Positions 33,411 to 40,995 of a stretch of DNA of 50,676 nt are shown piece by piece (positions within the stretch are counted from its first letter, which is position 1; every line of letters starts with the position of its first letter). Made by a program: the position numbers and the translations under genes. Under the pieces are notes generated by a model, which saw only the letters and a list, made by a program, of their open reading frames with translations, was not told the DNA's origin and searched no databases. The stretch comes from an uncultured Clostridia bacterium. Lineage in GTDB: Bacteria > Bacillota > Clostridia > Oscillospirales > Ruminococcaceae. The stretch covers positions 1-50,676 of the forward strand of contig CANQNF010000021.1 in NCBI GenBank assembly GCA_947625125.1, given 5' to 3'.

Positions 33411-34037
33411 TCACGCCGTTTCTCTTTGCTTTTCCGCTTGCAAAAGCTCATTAATTGGTATAAATCCCACAAGGTCATATTGAATCCTAATCTTTTGCTT
33501 CTTCTTGCCGCTTGACTTGTCGGGTTTCTCAACGTAAATCGCCTTAACAAGCTCGCGCAAAGCATAGGGAGTAAGCTCCTTAAGTCCATTATATTTTTTG
33601 GCTTTCTTAATGAACAACTCCAGATTTTCATTCTGCCGCTCCTGTTCTGCAATTTCTGCCTGCAAGGAAATAATCTCGGATTTGAGCATTGCCTGCTCGT
33701 CCTCATATTGCTCGCTCATCATCGCAAATCGTTCATCACTAAGTTTTGCCGCCACGTTGTCCTCATAAATCTTTATGAATAATCGGTCAAGTTCGGCGAG
33801 CCGCTTTTCCTTTTGCGCGAGTTTACTTTTAGCCGACTTGATAATCTCAGCACTTTTGAGCGACATTTTTTCGGTCATGACCTGCCGAAAATAATTCTCG
33901 TGAGCCGTAACGTATGAGATTACAACCTGCAAATTATTCAGCACAAGATGTTCAAGGACGACCGCACGGATAAAGTGAATGGTACAGCTCCCGGTGTTGC
34001 TTTTGTAATTTCCGCAGACAAATGGTCCTGCCGCTTT
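33411..34037 (-). pseudogene. C-terminal remnant of a large serine recombinase
   Basis: In frame on the minus strand from about 34030: a zinc-ribbon end CGNYKSNTGSC, THFIR-type segment TIHFIRAVVLEHLV, then a long coiled coil (KSAKSKLAQKEKRLAELDRL, EQYEDEQAMLKSEIISLQAE) and the C-terminal RIQYDLVGFIPI of the DUF4368-type domain of transposon/phage serine recombinases. The catalytic domain (resolvase N-terminus with the active serine) and the recombinase domain are missing, and a stop (34038-34040) closes the frame upstream. No ribosome site. A relic of an integrative element. Confidence 0.85.
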
Positions 34038-34190
34038 TCAAATAGCAACTTGAATCAGATTTTCAAGCTCGGCAAGGCGTTTGTCAATCGTTGTCAACTC
34101 GGTTTTAAGCATGCTCGTCTTTTCCTCATTTGAGGTCTTTTTCATGGCGAGAATCCGCTCTTTCAATGCTTCGCGATTTCTTTGCGCGAA
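34038..34190 (-). pseudogene. Second serine-recombinase coiled-coil fragment
   Basis: Minus strand, in a different frame from its neighbour, reads EALKERILAMKKTSNEEKTS and MLKTELTTIDKRLAELENLI before the TGA at 34038-34040. The pattern is again the coiled coil of a large serine recombinase (compare KRLAELDRL in the neighbouring remnant), so parts of two recombinase genes, or two rearranged parts of one, have been joined here. Confidence 0.6.
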
Positions 34191-34292
34191 GATAGCCTTG
34201 CTCCGAATAAGGTTTGTTTATTTTTTCAAACTCATCTCCCCCCTTTTCCCCACCTCAAATGTTAAAATATTCTTTAATTTGCTGATTATGGG

Positions 34293-34323
34293 TTGACTTA
34301 TGGCGGGGGGGATGATGTATAAT
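34293..34323 (+). promoter_or_regulatory. Promoter of the alpha/beta hydrolase gene
   Basis: TTGACT (34293-34298), 19-bp spacer, TATAAT (34318-34323). The spacer is longer than usual. The start codon is 58 nt downstream. Confidence 0.55.
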
Positions 34324-34381
34324 GTATTAAAACAAATGTCAGAGTGCAAAAATCAATTTGATTTATCATTGGGAGGGAAAT

Positions 34382-35275
34382 ATGCCCTATTTGACCGTTT
34401 TCGGCAGGAAAATCTATTACGAAGAATACGGTGTCGGCAACGCCCCCGTCCTCGTTTATTTACACGGCGGGCCGGGCGAGAGCTGCCTCACATATTCCTA
34501 TCAGGCCGAAAAACTCGGCGAGACTTTTCATGTCGTCAGTTTCGATCAGTACGGCGTATTCCGGTCCGACGCGGTCGGCGAAGAACCTCTCGGCGTTGGC
34601 GAACTTGTCCGCATGACCGAGCAGATGAGGCTCGCCCTCGGAATAAAAAGCTGGATACCTCTCGGGCATTCCTTTGGCGGAATGCTCGCGCTCGTCTATG
34701 CCCACACCTATCCCGACAGCATTGACGCCGTAATTTACGACTGTCCGATGTGGAGCGCTCTGCACACGGCAAGAGCCATGGCCGAAGCGACTCTGCCATG
34801 CTTTGAGCGCGACGGGAATGCCGAGCAAACGGCGCTATGCAAAGAAATTCTTGACAGTAAAATTTCTTCCAAAGAAGCCTTTGAGAAAGCGATGTCGATA
34901 GATATGAACGAAAACGTTCAGCGGCATTGTCATGTAATAGAAACCGACCGGTATAACGACTATATCGAAGCGCATATCAGCGACCCGATGGCGCCGGAGG
35001 AGTGCTGGGGCAGATTCGTCGGTTTCAGGAAAAAGATTTTTGATTCTGATGATTTTTATGCAGACTACCTGCCCTATCTTAAAGATATTTCAAAGCCGCA
35101 GCTGCTGATAGTCGGTGAATATGACATGACCTGCGGAAAGTTTGAGCAGGACCGGTTTGCGGACAGCGCTCCAAACGGCAGGACCGTGATAATTCCGGGC
35201 AGCGCTCACCTGACATGGTTTGAGCAGCCCGAAAAATATACCGAGATAATAAAAGAGTTTGGCAAAGAAGTATAA
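34382..35275 (+). CDS. Alpha/beta hydrolase, proline iminopeptidase-like
   Basis: 297 aa. Oxyanion motif LVYLHGGPGESCLTY and nucleophile elbow PLGHSFGGMLALVYAH (Ser97); Asp248 in VGEYDMTC and His276 in GSAHLTWFEQPEKY complete the triad. This order and the HGGPG motif are those of the S33 family (prolyl aminopeptidase, tricorn-interacting factor F1). It releases N-terminal residues from short peptides in other members. Start ATG at 34382 with GGGAGGG upstream; the eight-codon extension lacks a ribosome site. Confidence 0.9.
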   Translation: MPYLTVFGRKIYYEEYGVGNAPVLVYLHGGPGESCLTYSYQAEKLGETFHVVSFDQYGVFRSDAVGEEPLGVGELVRMTEQMRLALGIKSWIPLGHSFGGMLALVYAHTYPDSIDAVIYDCPMWSALHTARAMAEATLPCFERDGNAEQTALCKEILDSKISSKEAFEKAMSIDMNENVQRHCHVIETDRYNDYIEAHISDPMAPEECWGRFVGFRKKIFDSDDFYADYLPYLKDISKPQLLIVGEYDMTCGKFEQDRFADSAPNGRTVIIPGSAHLTWFEQPEKYTEIIKEFGKEV

Positions 35276-35348
35276 AGGCAGGGTAAAACGGGCGTACTGA
35301 TATGACTAATAGCGCAATAAAAAAGAATTTGTAGAGGCGGGAAACCGT

Positions 35349-35861
35349 ATGCATTTGTATTTTGAAACAGATAGATTAATTGTTCGGCAGTACATGATAA
35401 GCGATATTGGTGAATTGTTCAAAATCATGTCTGATATTAGAATGCATAAATATACGAAAGATAAAAATAACCCTTGGGATGAACAGAGAACAGAAGAATA
35501 CATCAAATATATGATAAATAAAGATTTTAAAACACTTGATTGCTTTCATGGGGCGGTAATAGAGAAAAGCGCAAATCAATTGATTGGATTATGTGGATTA
35601 AATCCTTATAAATCATGTGAGCCTGAGATTGAATTCAAAATAGGAGTACCATATTGGAGGAAGGGTTATGCAACTGAACTCGGAAAGCAAATTATTAAAG
35701 AATCATTTGCTACTACTGATATCAAGGGAATTTACGGGATGGCACGACCTGAAAATATAGCATCCAGAAAAGTATTAGTGAGGATAGGAATGAAATATTT
35801 AGGAAATCAAGTGTTCAGAAATTATGAAGATTCGTTTTACTACATTGGTAATTTGAAATAA
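35349..35861 (+). CDS. A+T-rich GNAT acetyltransferase
   Basis: 170 aa of the RimJ/RimL group. N-terminus MHLYFETDRLIVRQYMISDI, then acetyl-CoA motif IGVPYWRKGYATELGKQII and ENIASRKVLVRIGMKYLG. The gene is strikingly A+T-rich (many AAA, ATA and TTA codons) compared with all neighbours, which favour G/C-ending codons, so it was probably acquired recently. It lies close behind recombinase debris. GAGGCGGG ribosome site at unusual distance (8-9 nt); followed by a good terminator. Confidence 0.88.
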   Translation: MHLYFETDRLIVRQYMISDIGELFKIMSDIRMHKYTKDKNNPWDEQRTEEYIKYMINKDFKTLDCFHGAVIEKSANQLIGLCGLNPYKSCEPEIEFKIGVPYWRKGYATELGKQIIKESFATTDIKGIYGMARPENIASRKVLVRIGMKYLGNQVFRNYEDSFYYIGNLK

Positions 35862-35941
35862 TGCTTTCAGATCAATGGTTTCAGCGTTGCAACTTCTGAT
35901 TTATCTGTCATCCGAGTTCTAAAGTGCGCACTTCTATACAC

Positions 35942-35976
35942 AAAAAGCAGACGATTCTTCGCCTGCTTTTGCTTTT
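35942..35976 (+). terminator. Terminator after the A+T-rich acetyltransferase
   Basis: AAAAGCAG (35943-35950) pairs with CTGCTTTT (35963-35970), with CGA/TCG inside, followed by GCTTTTT. A further hairpin GTCCCG/CGGGAC lies at 36090-36119 and a small palindrome ATTTTGC/GCAAAAT-type at 36068-36082; no gene was found in 35862-36290. Confidence 0.75.
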
Positions 35977-36150
35977 TATGCGTAACTGCTTAAACCCCTG
36001 CATTTTATGTTTGTGGCATGCCGTAATTCGGGACAGCGCAGGTTGTCCACAGCCTTGCGGGCCCATCATTTTGCGGCAAAATGAAAAAAGTCCCGGCTTG
36101 CAGGTATGCAGGACGGGACAAATTTTAAAACATATTCATATCGTATCGTC

Positions 36151-36199
36151 GCAAGCTTCATATCGCTTGCGGCGCTTTCTGCATGCTGCGCATTTGAAA
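36151..36199 (-). repeat. 49-bp repeat, family D copy 2
   Basis: Reverse complement of 25255-25303 without a mismatch. Begins GCAAGCTTCATATCGCTTGC and ends TGCGCATTTGAAA. An open frame on the plus strand runs across it but lacks any gene-like property. Confidence 0.8.
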
Positions 36200-36295
36200 T
36201 CGCCGCTCACACATTGCGCGATTCCTGCCGGTTTCGCTTGAGAATTCGGCACAACGCTCAGACTTTGTACACTGACTGAAAACAAGGTATTCGCT

Positions 36296-36435
36296 TCGCT
36301 CATACTATTTAAAGTATTCCCCACCCCTTGACCCCCCTCCCCTTGGGGGGAGGGGGCTGTGCTATACCCGAGCTTCCTGCAAGCCCGGTCGGGGAGGGGG
36401 TATCTCAAATAGTATGAGCGCGAAGCGCGAATACC
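36296..36435. repeat. MITE-like repeat, family A copy 8, full length
   Basis: Both ends present. The left GGTATTCGCTTCGCTCATAC and TATTTAAAGTA are mirrored on the right by TATCTCAAATAGTATGAGCG and GCGAATACC, giving terminal inverted repeats of about 30 bp. Inside are CCCCTCCCCTTGGGG, a central CCCGAGC/GCCCGG imperfect hairpin and GGGGAGGGGG. Length about 140 bp; no coding capacity. This copy defines the family. Confidence 0.85.
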
Positions 36436-36466
36436 TTATCCCCGGTGTCGAGCCGCAAGCGTTGAT

Positions 36467-36506
36467 AAAAATCCATCTCAAAAACTTAAGCTTTGAGATG
36501 GATTTT
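36467..36506. repeat. ATCCATCTC hairpin, family B copy 2
   Basis: AAAATCCATCTCAAA pairs over 15 bp with TTTGAGATGGATTTT around a nine-base loop, then CCGCACAATCTC and TCTG-rich DNA. Looks like a strong bidirectional terminator. Confidence 0.8.
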
Positions 36507-36572
36507 CCGCACAATCTCTTTTCCGCACTTTTCTGTCCTCTGCCAATCTGCCCTCTGTCCTCTAACTTGCCT

Positions 36573-36686
36573 CTCCACCCCCAACCCCCTCTCCTTGGGG
36601 AGGGGGTTGTGCTATCCCCAACTTTTCTGAAAGCCCTGTTGGGGAAGGGGGACTTTTCAATAGCATGAGCGCGTAGCGCGAATACC
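36573..36686 (-). repeat. MITE-like repeat, family A copy 9
   Basis: CCCCCTCTCCTTGGGGAGGG, central TGTGCTATCCCCAAC, GGGGAAGGGGGA, then AATAGCATGAGCG and CGCGAATACC. Right-hand two-thirds of the element. Confidence 0.75.
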
Positions 36687-36720
36687 TTATCCCCCCCGGG
36701 TAGTGGCAGGAGGCTCGTAA

Positions 36721-36759
36721 AAAATCCATCTCAAAAACTTTAGTTTTGAGATGGATTTC
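36721..36759. repeat. ATCCATCTC hairpin, family B copy 3
   Basis: AAATCCATCTCAAAA pairs with TTTTGAGATGGATTT around CTTTAG, followed by CCGCACAATCTCATTACAAC, as in copies 1 and 2. Confidence 0.8.
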
Positions 36760-36866
36760 CGCACAATCTCATTACAACGCTCTTCTGTTTTCTGACAATC
36801 TGTCATCTGCCCTCTGACTTGCTCCTCCACCCCCATCCCCCTCCCCCGGAGGGAGAGGGGGCTCTT

Positions 36867-36891
36867 CTTTTTTCTTCCGAGAAGAAAAAAG
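36867..36891. terminator. Poly-pyrimidine palindrome
   Basis: CTTTTTTCTTC and GAAGAAAAAAG form an 11-bp perfect stem with a three-base CGA loop in an otherwise repeat-filled stretch. Function unknown; it could terminate transcription in both directions. Confidence 0.4.
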
Positions 36892-36985
36892 AATCAAAAA
36901 AGAAGCTGCGGGGGGACTACCGTCCCCCACGCCCCCCTCAAAGCTATAACTCGGGGCTTGCGGCTCACAACGGTTGACGTGACAA

Positions 36986-37060
36986 GGTATTCGCCACTGA
37001 CGTGGCTCATACTATTTGAAGTATCCCTCTCCCCCGGCCCCTCCCCCAAGGGAGGGGAGC
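36986..37060 (+). repeat. MITE-like repeat, family A copy 10
   Basis: GGTATTCGCCACTGACGTGG then CTCATACTATTTGAAGTA and CCTCTCCCCCGGCCCCTCCC followed by the G-rich partner. The terminus carries an eight-base change (CACTGACGTG), itself a CAC/GTG dyad, where other copies have TTCG. Confidence 0.7.
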
Positions 37061-37100
37061 CGTGCTCCTGCCCTAACATTGCTCGAAAATCCCCCCTCCC

Positions 37101-37601
37101 CTATCCCCTCTTTCTGCTCCCAACAAAGCACCCCGCGGCCCCCGCTAACCCCAACATCACGGCAAAGCCGACCCCCGTGCCCGGGTTCGGGTTCGGGCTT
37201 TCGGCTTCACCCTCGGTTCCTTGCACCGGGTCGGGCAGGGCGAGCATCCAATCCGGGACGGGCGTGGGCTCGGGCTCGGGCGCGGGCTCTGCCCAGGGGT
37301 TGTTTTCGTCGGAGAGCTCATAGCTCAGCTCTTTTCCGTCCGCGGTGACGGTGAGGATTCCGTTCTCACCGACGGCCGCCTCGACCGCGTCCCAGTTGAA
37401 GCGAGTATAGACCTTGTCGCCGCCTTGGGGCAGATAATAGTCGCCGTACTCGTCCGAGCCCGTTTCATAAATGCCGAGGTCGGGGGAAACGTCGACGTCG
37501 ACTTCCGGCACGTCCTCGGGTATATCGCCGACCGCAAAGGCGCTCGCCGTCATCAAAAGCGCAAGCGCTGCCGAAAAAATAACCGCTAAAATTTTTTTCA
37601 T
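37101..37601 (-). CDS. Secreted protein with C-terminal NPGTG-type wall/membrane anchor
   Basis: 166 aa. Signal peptide of about 23 residues (MKKILAVIFSAALALLMTAS, cleaved after AFA). The mature part is acidic, with one small domain (LGIYETGSDEYGDYYLPQGG, VYTRFNWDAVEAAVGENGIL) and a Pro/Glu linker EPAPEPEPTPVP. The end NPNPGTGVGFAVMLGLAGAA followed by SRKRG has the layout of a sortase signal: an NPxTG-like motif, a hydrophobic helix and a basic tail. No family is recognised. Weak AGGATG ribosome site; it follows secF by 80 bp on the same strand. Confidence 0.78.
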   Translation of the reverse strand: MKKILAVIFSAALALLMTASAFAVGDIPEDVPEVDVDVSPDLGIYETGSDEYGDYYLPQGGDKVYTRFNWDAVEAAVGENGILTVTADGKELSYELSDENNPWAEPAPEPEPTPVPDWMLALPDPVQGTEGEAESPNPNPGTGVGFAVMLGLAGAAGCFVGSRKRG

Positions 37602-37681
37602 TTAAATCATCCTTTCAAAATACCCCGCCCCCGATTTTGCCGGGGGGGGGTATAATTAACGTTATTTGATTTTTATTGTCA

Positions 37682-38626
37682 TCATTTTGCAGCCTTTGCG
37701 GCATGGCGTTTATCTATAGCGCCCTGCCAGACCGTCCAGAGGGTCGGGGCTATGAAGTTCGAGCTGTAAACGCCGGCCAAAAGTCCGACGACGAGCGGGA
37801 ACGCGAAGCTTAAAATCGACTGAACGCCGGCAATAACGGCAACTATGCAGATAGTCAGCATCGCTATAACGGTGGTCGCGGTGGTGTGAAGCGACCTGCC
37901 GAACGACTGAGTAACGCTCATGTTTACAAGCTCGGAAAGAGTTTTCTCCTGCCCGTAAAGGCGGCGGTTTTCTCTTATTCTGTCATAGATGATTATCGTG
38001 GCATTTATCGAGTAGCCCAAGATAGTCAGCAGCACCGCCATGAAGTTCGAGTCGACGTCGAAGCGGCAGATGAGGCAGCAGGCGTAGACAAAGCACATAT
38101 CATGCACCAGAGCGACGACCGCGCAGCAGCCGGCGACCCAGCCGCCTATCTTGCGGAATCTGAAGCCGATGTAGATTATCATGACGACCGCCGAGAAGAT
38201 AACGGCGACGATGCACTTGCCGAAGAACCCGAGACCCGTGGACGGGTTTACGTCCTGTGAGCTGTAGAGCTCTAAGTTCGCGGAGGCGAACTGCTCCTGC
38301 AAAGCCGCCGTGAGATCGGCCTGCATATCGGCAGTCAGGCCCTCGGAGGACGGAAAGCTTAAAGCTACCGTCGTCTCACCGTCGGCAAGGCTCTCCCCAA
38401 GGGTGGCGTTACAGGGCTGTCCGGTGATATTCTGGGCAGCGGAAGCGACGGCGTTTTCATCAACAGTGCCGTCGTAGGCATAAGAGATGATGGTGCCGCC
38501 CTTGAATTCGATGGCGATATTCATGCCGAAAATAGCGGTAAATACAAAGCTGAGAATGATAACGGCCAGCGAAACGATGTAAAAGATCTTTTTCTTTCCG
38601 CAGACGTCAAAAGTCTTATTCTTCAT
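37682..38626 (-). CDS. secF: Protein translocase subunit SecF
   Basis: 314 aa. Six helices; N-terminal IEFKGGTIISYAYDG, periplasmic-type P1 domain, then the SecDF channel helices with STGLGFFGKCIVAVIFSAVV and GYSINATIIIYDRIRENRRL. With SecD it uses proton flow to help pull exported proteins out of the Sec channel. The start ATG at 38626 has GGAGG eight bases upstream and overlaps the end of secD by 11 bp. Confidence 0.95.
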   Translation of the reverse strand: MKNKTFDVCGKKKIFYIVSLAVIILSFVFTAIFGMNIAIEFKGGTIISYAYDGTVDENAVASAAQNITGQPCNATLGESLADGETTVALSFPSSEGLTADMQADLTAALQEQFASANLELYSSQDVNPSTGLGFFGKCIVAVIFSAVVMIIYIGFRFRKIGGWVAGCCAVVALVHDMCFVYACCLICRFDVDSNFMAVLLTILGYSINATIIIYDRIRENRRLYGQEKTLSELVNMSVTQSFGRSLHTTATTVIAMLTICIVAVIAGVQSILSFAFPLVVGLLAGVYSSNFIAPTLWTVWQGAIDKRHAAKAAK

Positions 38627-40025
38627 TCGTAACACCTCCGTAAAGCTTGGGGTTTCTTAAGGCCTTGAATTTGGAGAGGGAGGCGAGCATAAGTCTTGTC
38701 GCTCCTACGCCGAACACGAAGTTTAAGATAACGCCGACCAAAAGCGTGTAGCCGAAAGAGTAAATCGTTCCCTCGATGGTGGTCGGGAAGAGGAAGTAGA
38801 GCCACTTCATGATGATGGCGAACGCCGAATCCGGAGGCCCGAACGCTCCCATGAGGATTATCGCCACGAAAACGATGGTGATGTTTCCGTCGAAGATGGC
38901 CGCCCACGCTCTTGAATAACCCTGCTCCAAAGCGCTTGTCAGGCCCTTGCCGTTCCGCAGTTCTTCCTTTACGCGCTCAAAGGTGACGACGTTCGCGTCA
39001 ACGCCCATGCCGACCGCTAAGATGATACCGGCGATACCGGGGAGCGTGAGGGTAAAGCTCGGGAGATTTCCGAAGAAGCCCGTGATGCATGCTATGGTGC
39101 CGACGACCTGTCCGAACAGGGCGATAGCGGCGACGACGCCGGGTAGACGGTAGACGCAGATCATGTAAATGCAGATAAGCGCAAAGGCGATAACGCCCGC
39201 GATTAACATTGCGTTTCTTGCGCCCGAACCGAGGGTCGGCGAGATGGTGGAGAAGTTGGACGTCACCATCTTATAGGGCAGAGCGCCCGCCGAGATCTTG
39301 TCCGCCAAATCCTTAGCGGAGTCGTAGGTGAATGTAGACGAAGAGATCTGGGCCTTGCCGTCGGTGATGGCGGTCTCGACGTTAGGATAACTTATGCAGG
39401 TGTCATCCATCCAAATCGAGATGCAGCCGTTGCCTGCAAGCCTTGCAGTCGCGTCGGCGAAGGCTTTCGCGCCCTCCTCGTCGAATTCAAGGGCTACCAT
39501 GAATTCGGTCTTGCCGTCCTGTTCGGTCCAGACTGCCTGGGCGGAAGTCACCTGATCGCCCTTGACGATTATATTTTCGGCAGTCACTCCGGTGGGCAGG
39601 CCGTATTCGTCGACCTCGTGGCCCTCGCGGAACGTCAGTTCGGCAGTCTCGCCGAGTTCCCTTACGGCGGCTTCCGGGTCGAAGTTTTCCTCTCCGGCCT
39701 GCCACGGGAATCTGACGATGATGTCATAGTTAGAATCGTCGACATAGAGTTCATAGTCGGTGATGCCGAGGTTTACGAGTCGGACCTCGATGGCGGCCTT
39801 GGCGGCGTCCATCTGTTCGACGGTAGCGGTAACGCCCTCCGGCGGTGCGAACGTGACGTCCACGCCTCCCGAGATATCGATACCCCAGCGGATCTCATCG
39901 ACGCCTTTGATATAGCTCGTCTTTACGTCGCCGTAGTAAGTCGAGACGCCGTGGAATGTTAAAAACGCGAAAACGGCGATAAGAACGACGACGACAAAGA
40001 ATACGGGTTTTTTGATACGTCGCAA
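38616..40025 (-). CDS. secD: Protein translocase subunit SecD
   Basis: 469 aa. N-terminal helix, then WGIDISGGVDVTFAPPEGV, the large outer P1 region, and helices with TLPGIAGIILAVGMGVDANV and VTFERVKEELRNGKGL, which carry the conserved Asp of the proton path. The start codon is TTG at 40025, eight bases after AGGAGG; no ATG exists nearby. Followed by secF in an overlapping arrangement, driven by the consensus promoter at 40105-40133. Confidence 0.95.
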   Translation of the reverse strand: MRRIKKPVFFVVVVLIAVFAFLTFHGVSTYYGDVKTSYIKGVDEIRWGIDISGGVDVTFAPPEGVTATVEQMDAAKAAIEVRLVNLGITDYELYVDDSNYDIIVRFPWQAGEENFDPEAAVRELGETAELTFREGHEVDEYGLPTGVTAENIIVKGDQVTSAQAVWTEQDGKTEFMVALEFDEEGAKAFADATARLAGNGCISIWMDDTCISYPNVETAITDGKAQISSSTFTYDSAKDLADKISAGALPYKMVTSNFSTISPTLGSGARNAMLIAGVIAFALICIYMICVYRLPGVVAAIALFGQVVGTIACITGFFGNLPSFTLTLPGIAGIILAVGMGVDANVVTFERVKEELRNGKGLTSALEQGYSRAWAAIFDGNITIVFVAIILMGAFGPPDSAFAIIMKWLYFLFPTTIEGTIYSFGYTLLVGVILNFVFGVGATRLMLASLSKFKALRNPKLYGGVTNEE

Positions 40026-40104
40026 TTTTATATCCTCCTGCTAATAGATTTCAGTCGGGGCGAGCCGCGACCGATAAAAATGCCGATACAGCATATTCTT
40101 ATAT

Positions 40105-40133
40105 ATTATAGCGGTTTTGAAAGGAAAAGTCAA
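40105..40133 (-). promoter_or_regulatory. Sigma-A promoter of secDF
   Basis: Minus strand: TTGACT (40128-40133), 17-bp spacer, TATAAT (40105-40110). The leader is about 75 nt. Confidence 0.85.
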
Positions 40134-40140
40134 TAGCAAA

Positions 40141-40290
40141 TTAGAAAACAGATTTGAGAAATCAGAAAACAGATTTTCAAAGGGTCGTCTCAGACGACGG
40201 ATTTAAAGGCGCAGGCCCTATTCTGATTTCTGATTTCTGTCATCTGTTTTCTGAGAGTCTATCCTCTGTTCATCTATCTTCTAACGCTCT
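40141..40290. repeat. CAGA-rich repeat, family C copy 3
   Basis: GAAATCAGAAAACAGATTTT, CAAAGGG, hairpin TCGTC-TCA-GACGA, GGATTTAAAGGCGCAGG, then TTCTGATTTCTGATTTCTGT and similar TCTG runs to 40290. The flanking CAGA and TCTG runs are complementary, so the whole element can fold back. It fills the gap between secD's promoter and the lipoprotein gene. Confidence 0.75.
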
Positions 40291-40308
40291 GAAAGCGCTC
40301 CGAAAGGT

Positions 40309-40968
40309 TCAGAACCCGTTTACCAATCTGTTGTACACTTCCGTTACCCATCTGTACTCGTAGGTGTACCAGAAGTCGGCCTCCATCGCTTCGAGGAAGT
40401 CGGCGACGACGTCGGCGGTGATGCCGGCCTCGGTGTACTCGGTGGCGTTGTGGGAGGACAGCCATTCAAGGTCGTAGTCCACCGTCTCGTCCCCGGTGGT
40501 GACGGTTATGCCGCCGGCCTTGACCTCGCCGTCGGCGGTCGGAGAGAGCATCATCAGCTCGGTGAAGTCCGACACCTTGAGCTTTATCGCCTCAAAGGCT
40601 TCGTCGCTGTAGTCGATGCCCAAAAGCTGGGCAGAACGGTCGTTTACCTGCTCAAAGGTTATGCCCGCCTCGCGCCAGTCGTAGATGTTGTGGTCGTAGA
40701 GCCATCTTAAGGTGTAGGTCTCGCCGTCGACGACTATCGCGTTGGCCTCGTCGTCAAGCTCGGGAAGATCCGCCTCGGGCATGTCGTCCGGCTCGCAGAA
40801 GCGGTCGATCTCGATGGGAGGCTCGACCTTGGGGGCTTCGGTGACGGGAGCCTCGGTGACGGCGGGTTCCGTGATCACGTCGACGACTTCCTCGGGCTCT
40901 TCGGCTGCGCAGCCGAAAAGCGTGAGCGCCATAACTGCCGCCAAAATAAACGCTAAAATTTTCTTCAT
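40309..40968 (-). CDS. Lipoprotein with two internal repeats
   Basis: 219 aa. Lipoprotein signal ending TLFGC (Cys20), then a Glu/Pro/Thr-rich linker. Two halves of the mature protein look alike: GETYTLRWLYDHNIYDWREA and DYDLEWLSSHNATEYTEAGI, both followed by GIT-type helices. No enzyme motif is seen and no family is recognised; the acidic, low-cysteine make-up fits a surface protein. GAGG eight bases before the ATG at 40968. It lies 27 bp behind the membrane-protein gene, so both likely form an operon. Confidence 0.75.
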   Translation of the reverse strand: MKKILAFILAAVMALTLFGCAAEEPEEVVDVITEPAVTEAPVTEAPKVEPPIEIDRFCEPDDMPEADLPELDDEANAIVVDGETYTLRWLYDHNIYDWREAGITFEQVNDRSAQLLGIDYSDEAFEAIKLKVSDFTELMMLSPTADGEVKAGGITVTTGDETVDYDLEWLSSHNATEYTEAGITADVVADFLEAMEADFWYTYEYRWVTEVYNRLVNGF

Positions 40969-40995
40969 TTTCATAACCTCTTTATTTTTAAATTT

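Noticed and set aside
34358-34381. Earlier start of the alpha/beta hydrolase
   Set aside because: The eight extra codons contain the GGGAGGG ribosome site that serves the ATG at 34382.
35924-36241. Plus-strand frame of 105 codons
   Set aside because: It crosses a terminator, a 49-bp repeat and has no ribosome site. Its QASYRLRRFLHAAHLK segment reappears opposite at 25.3 kb only because the DNA repeat does.
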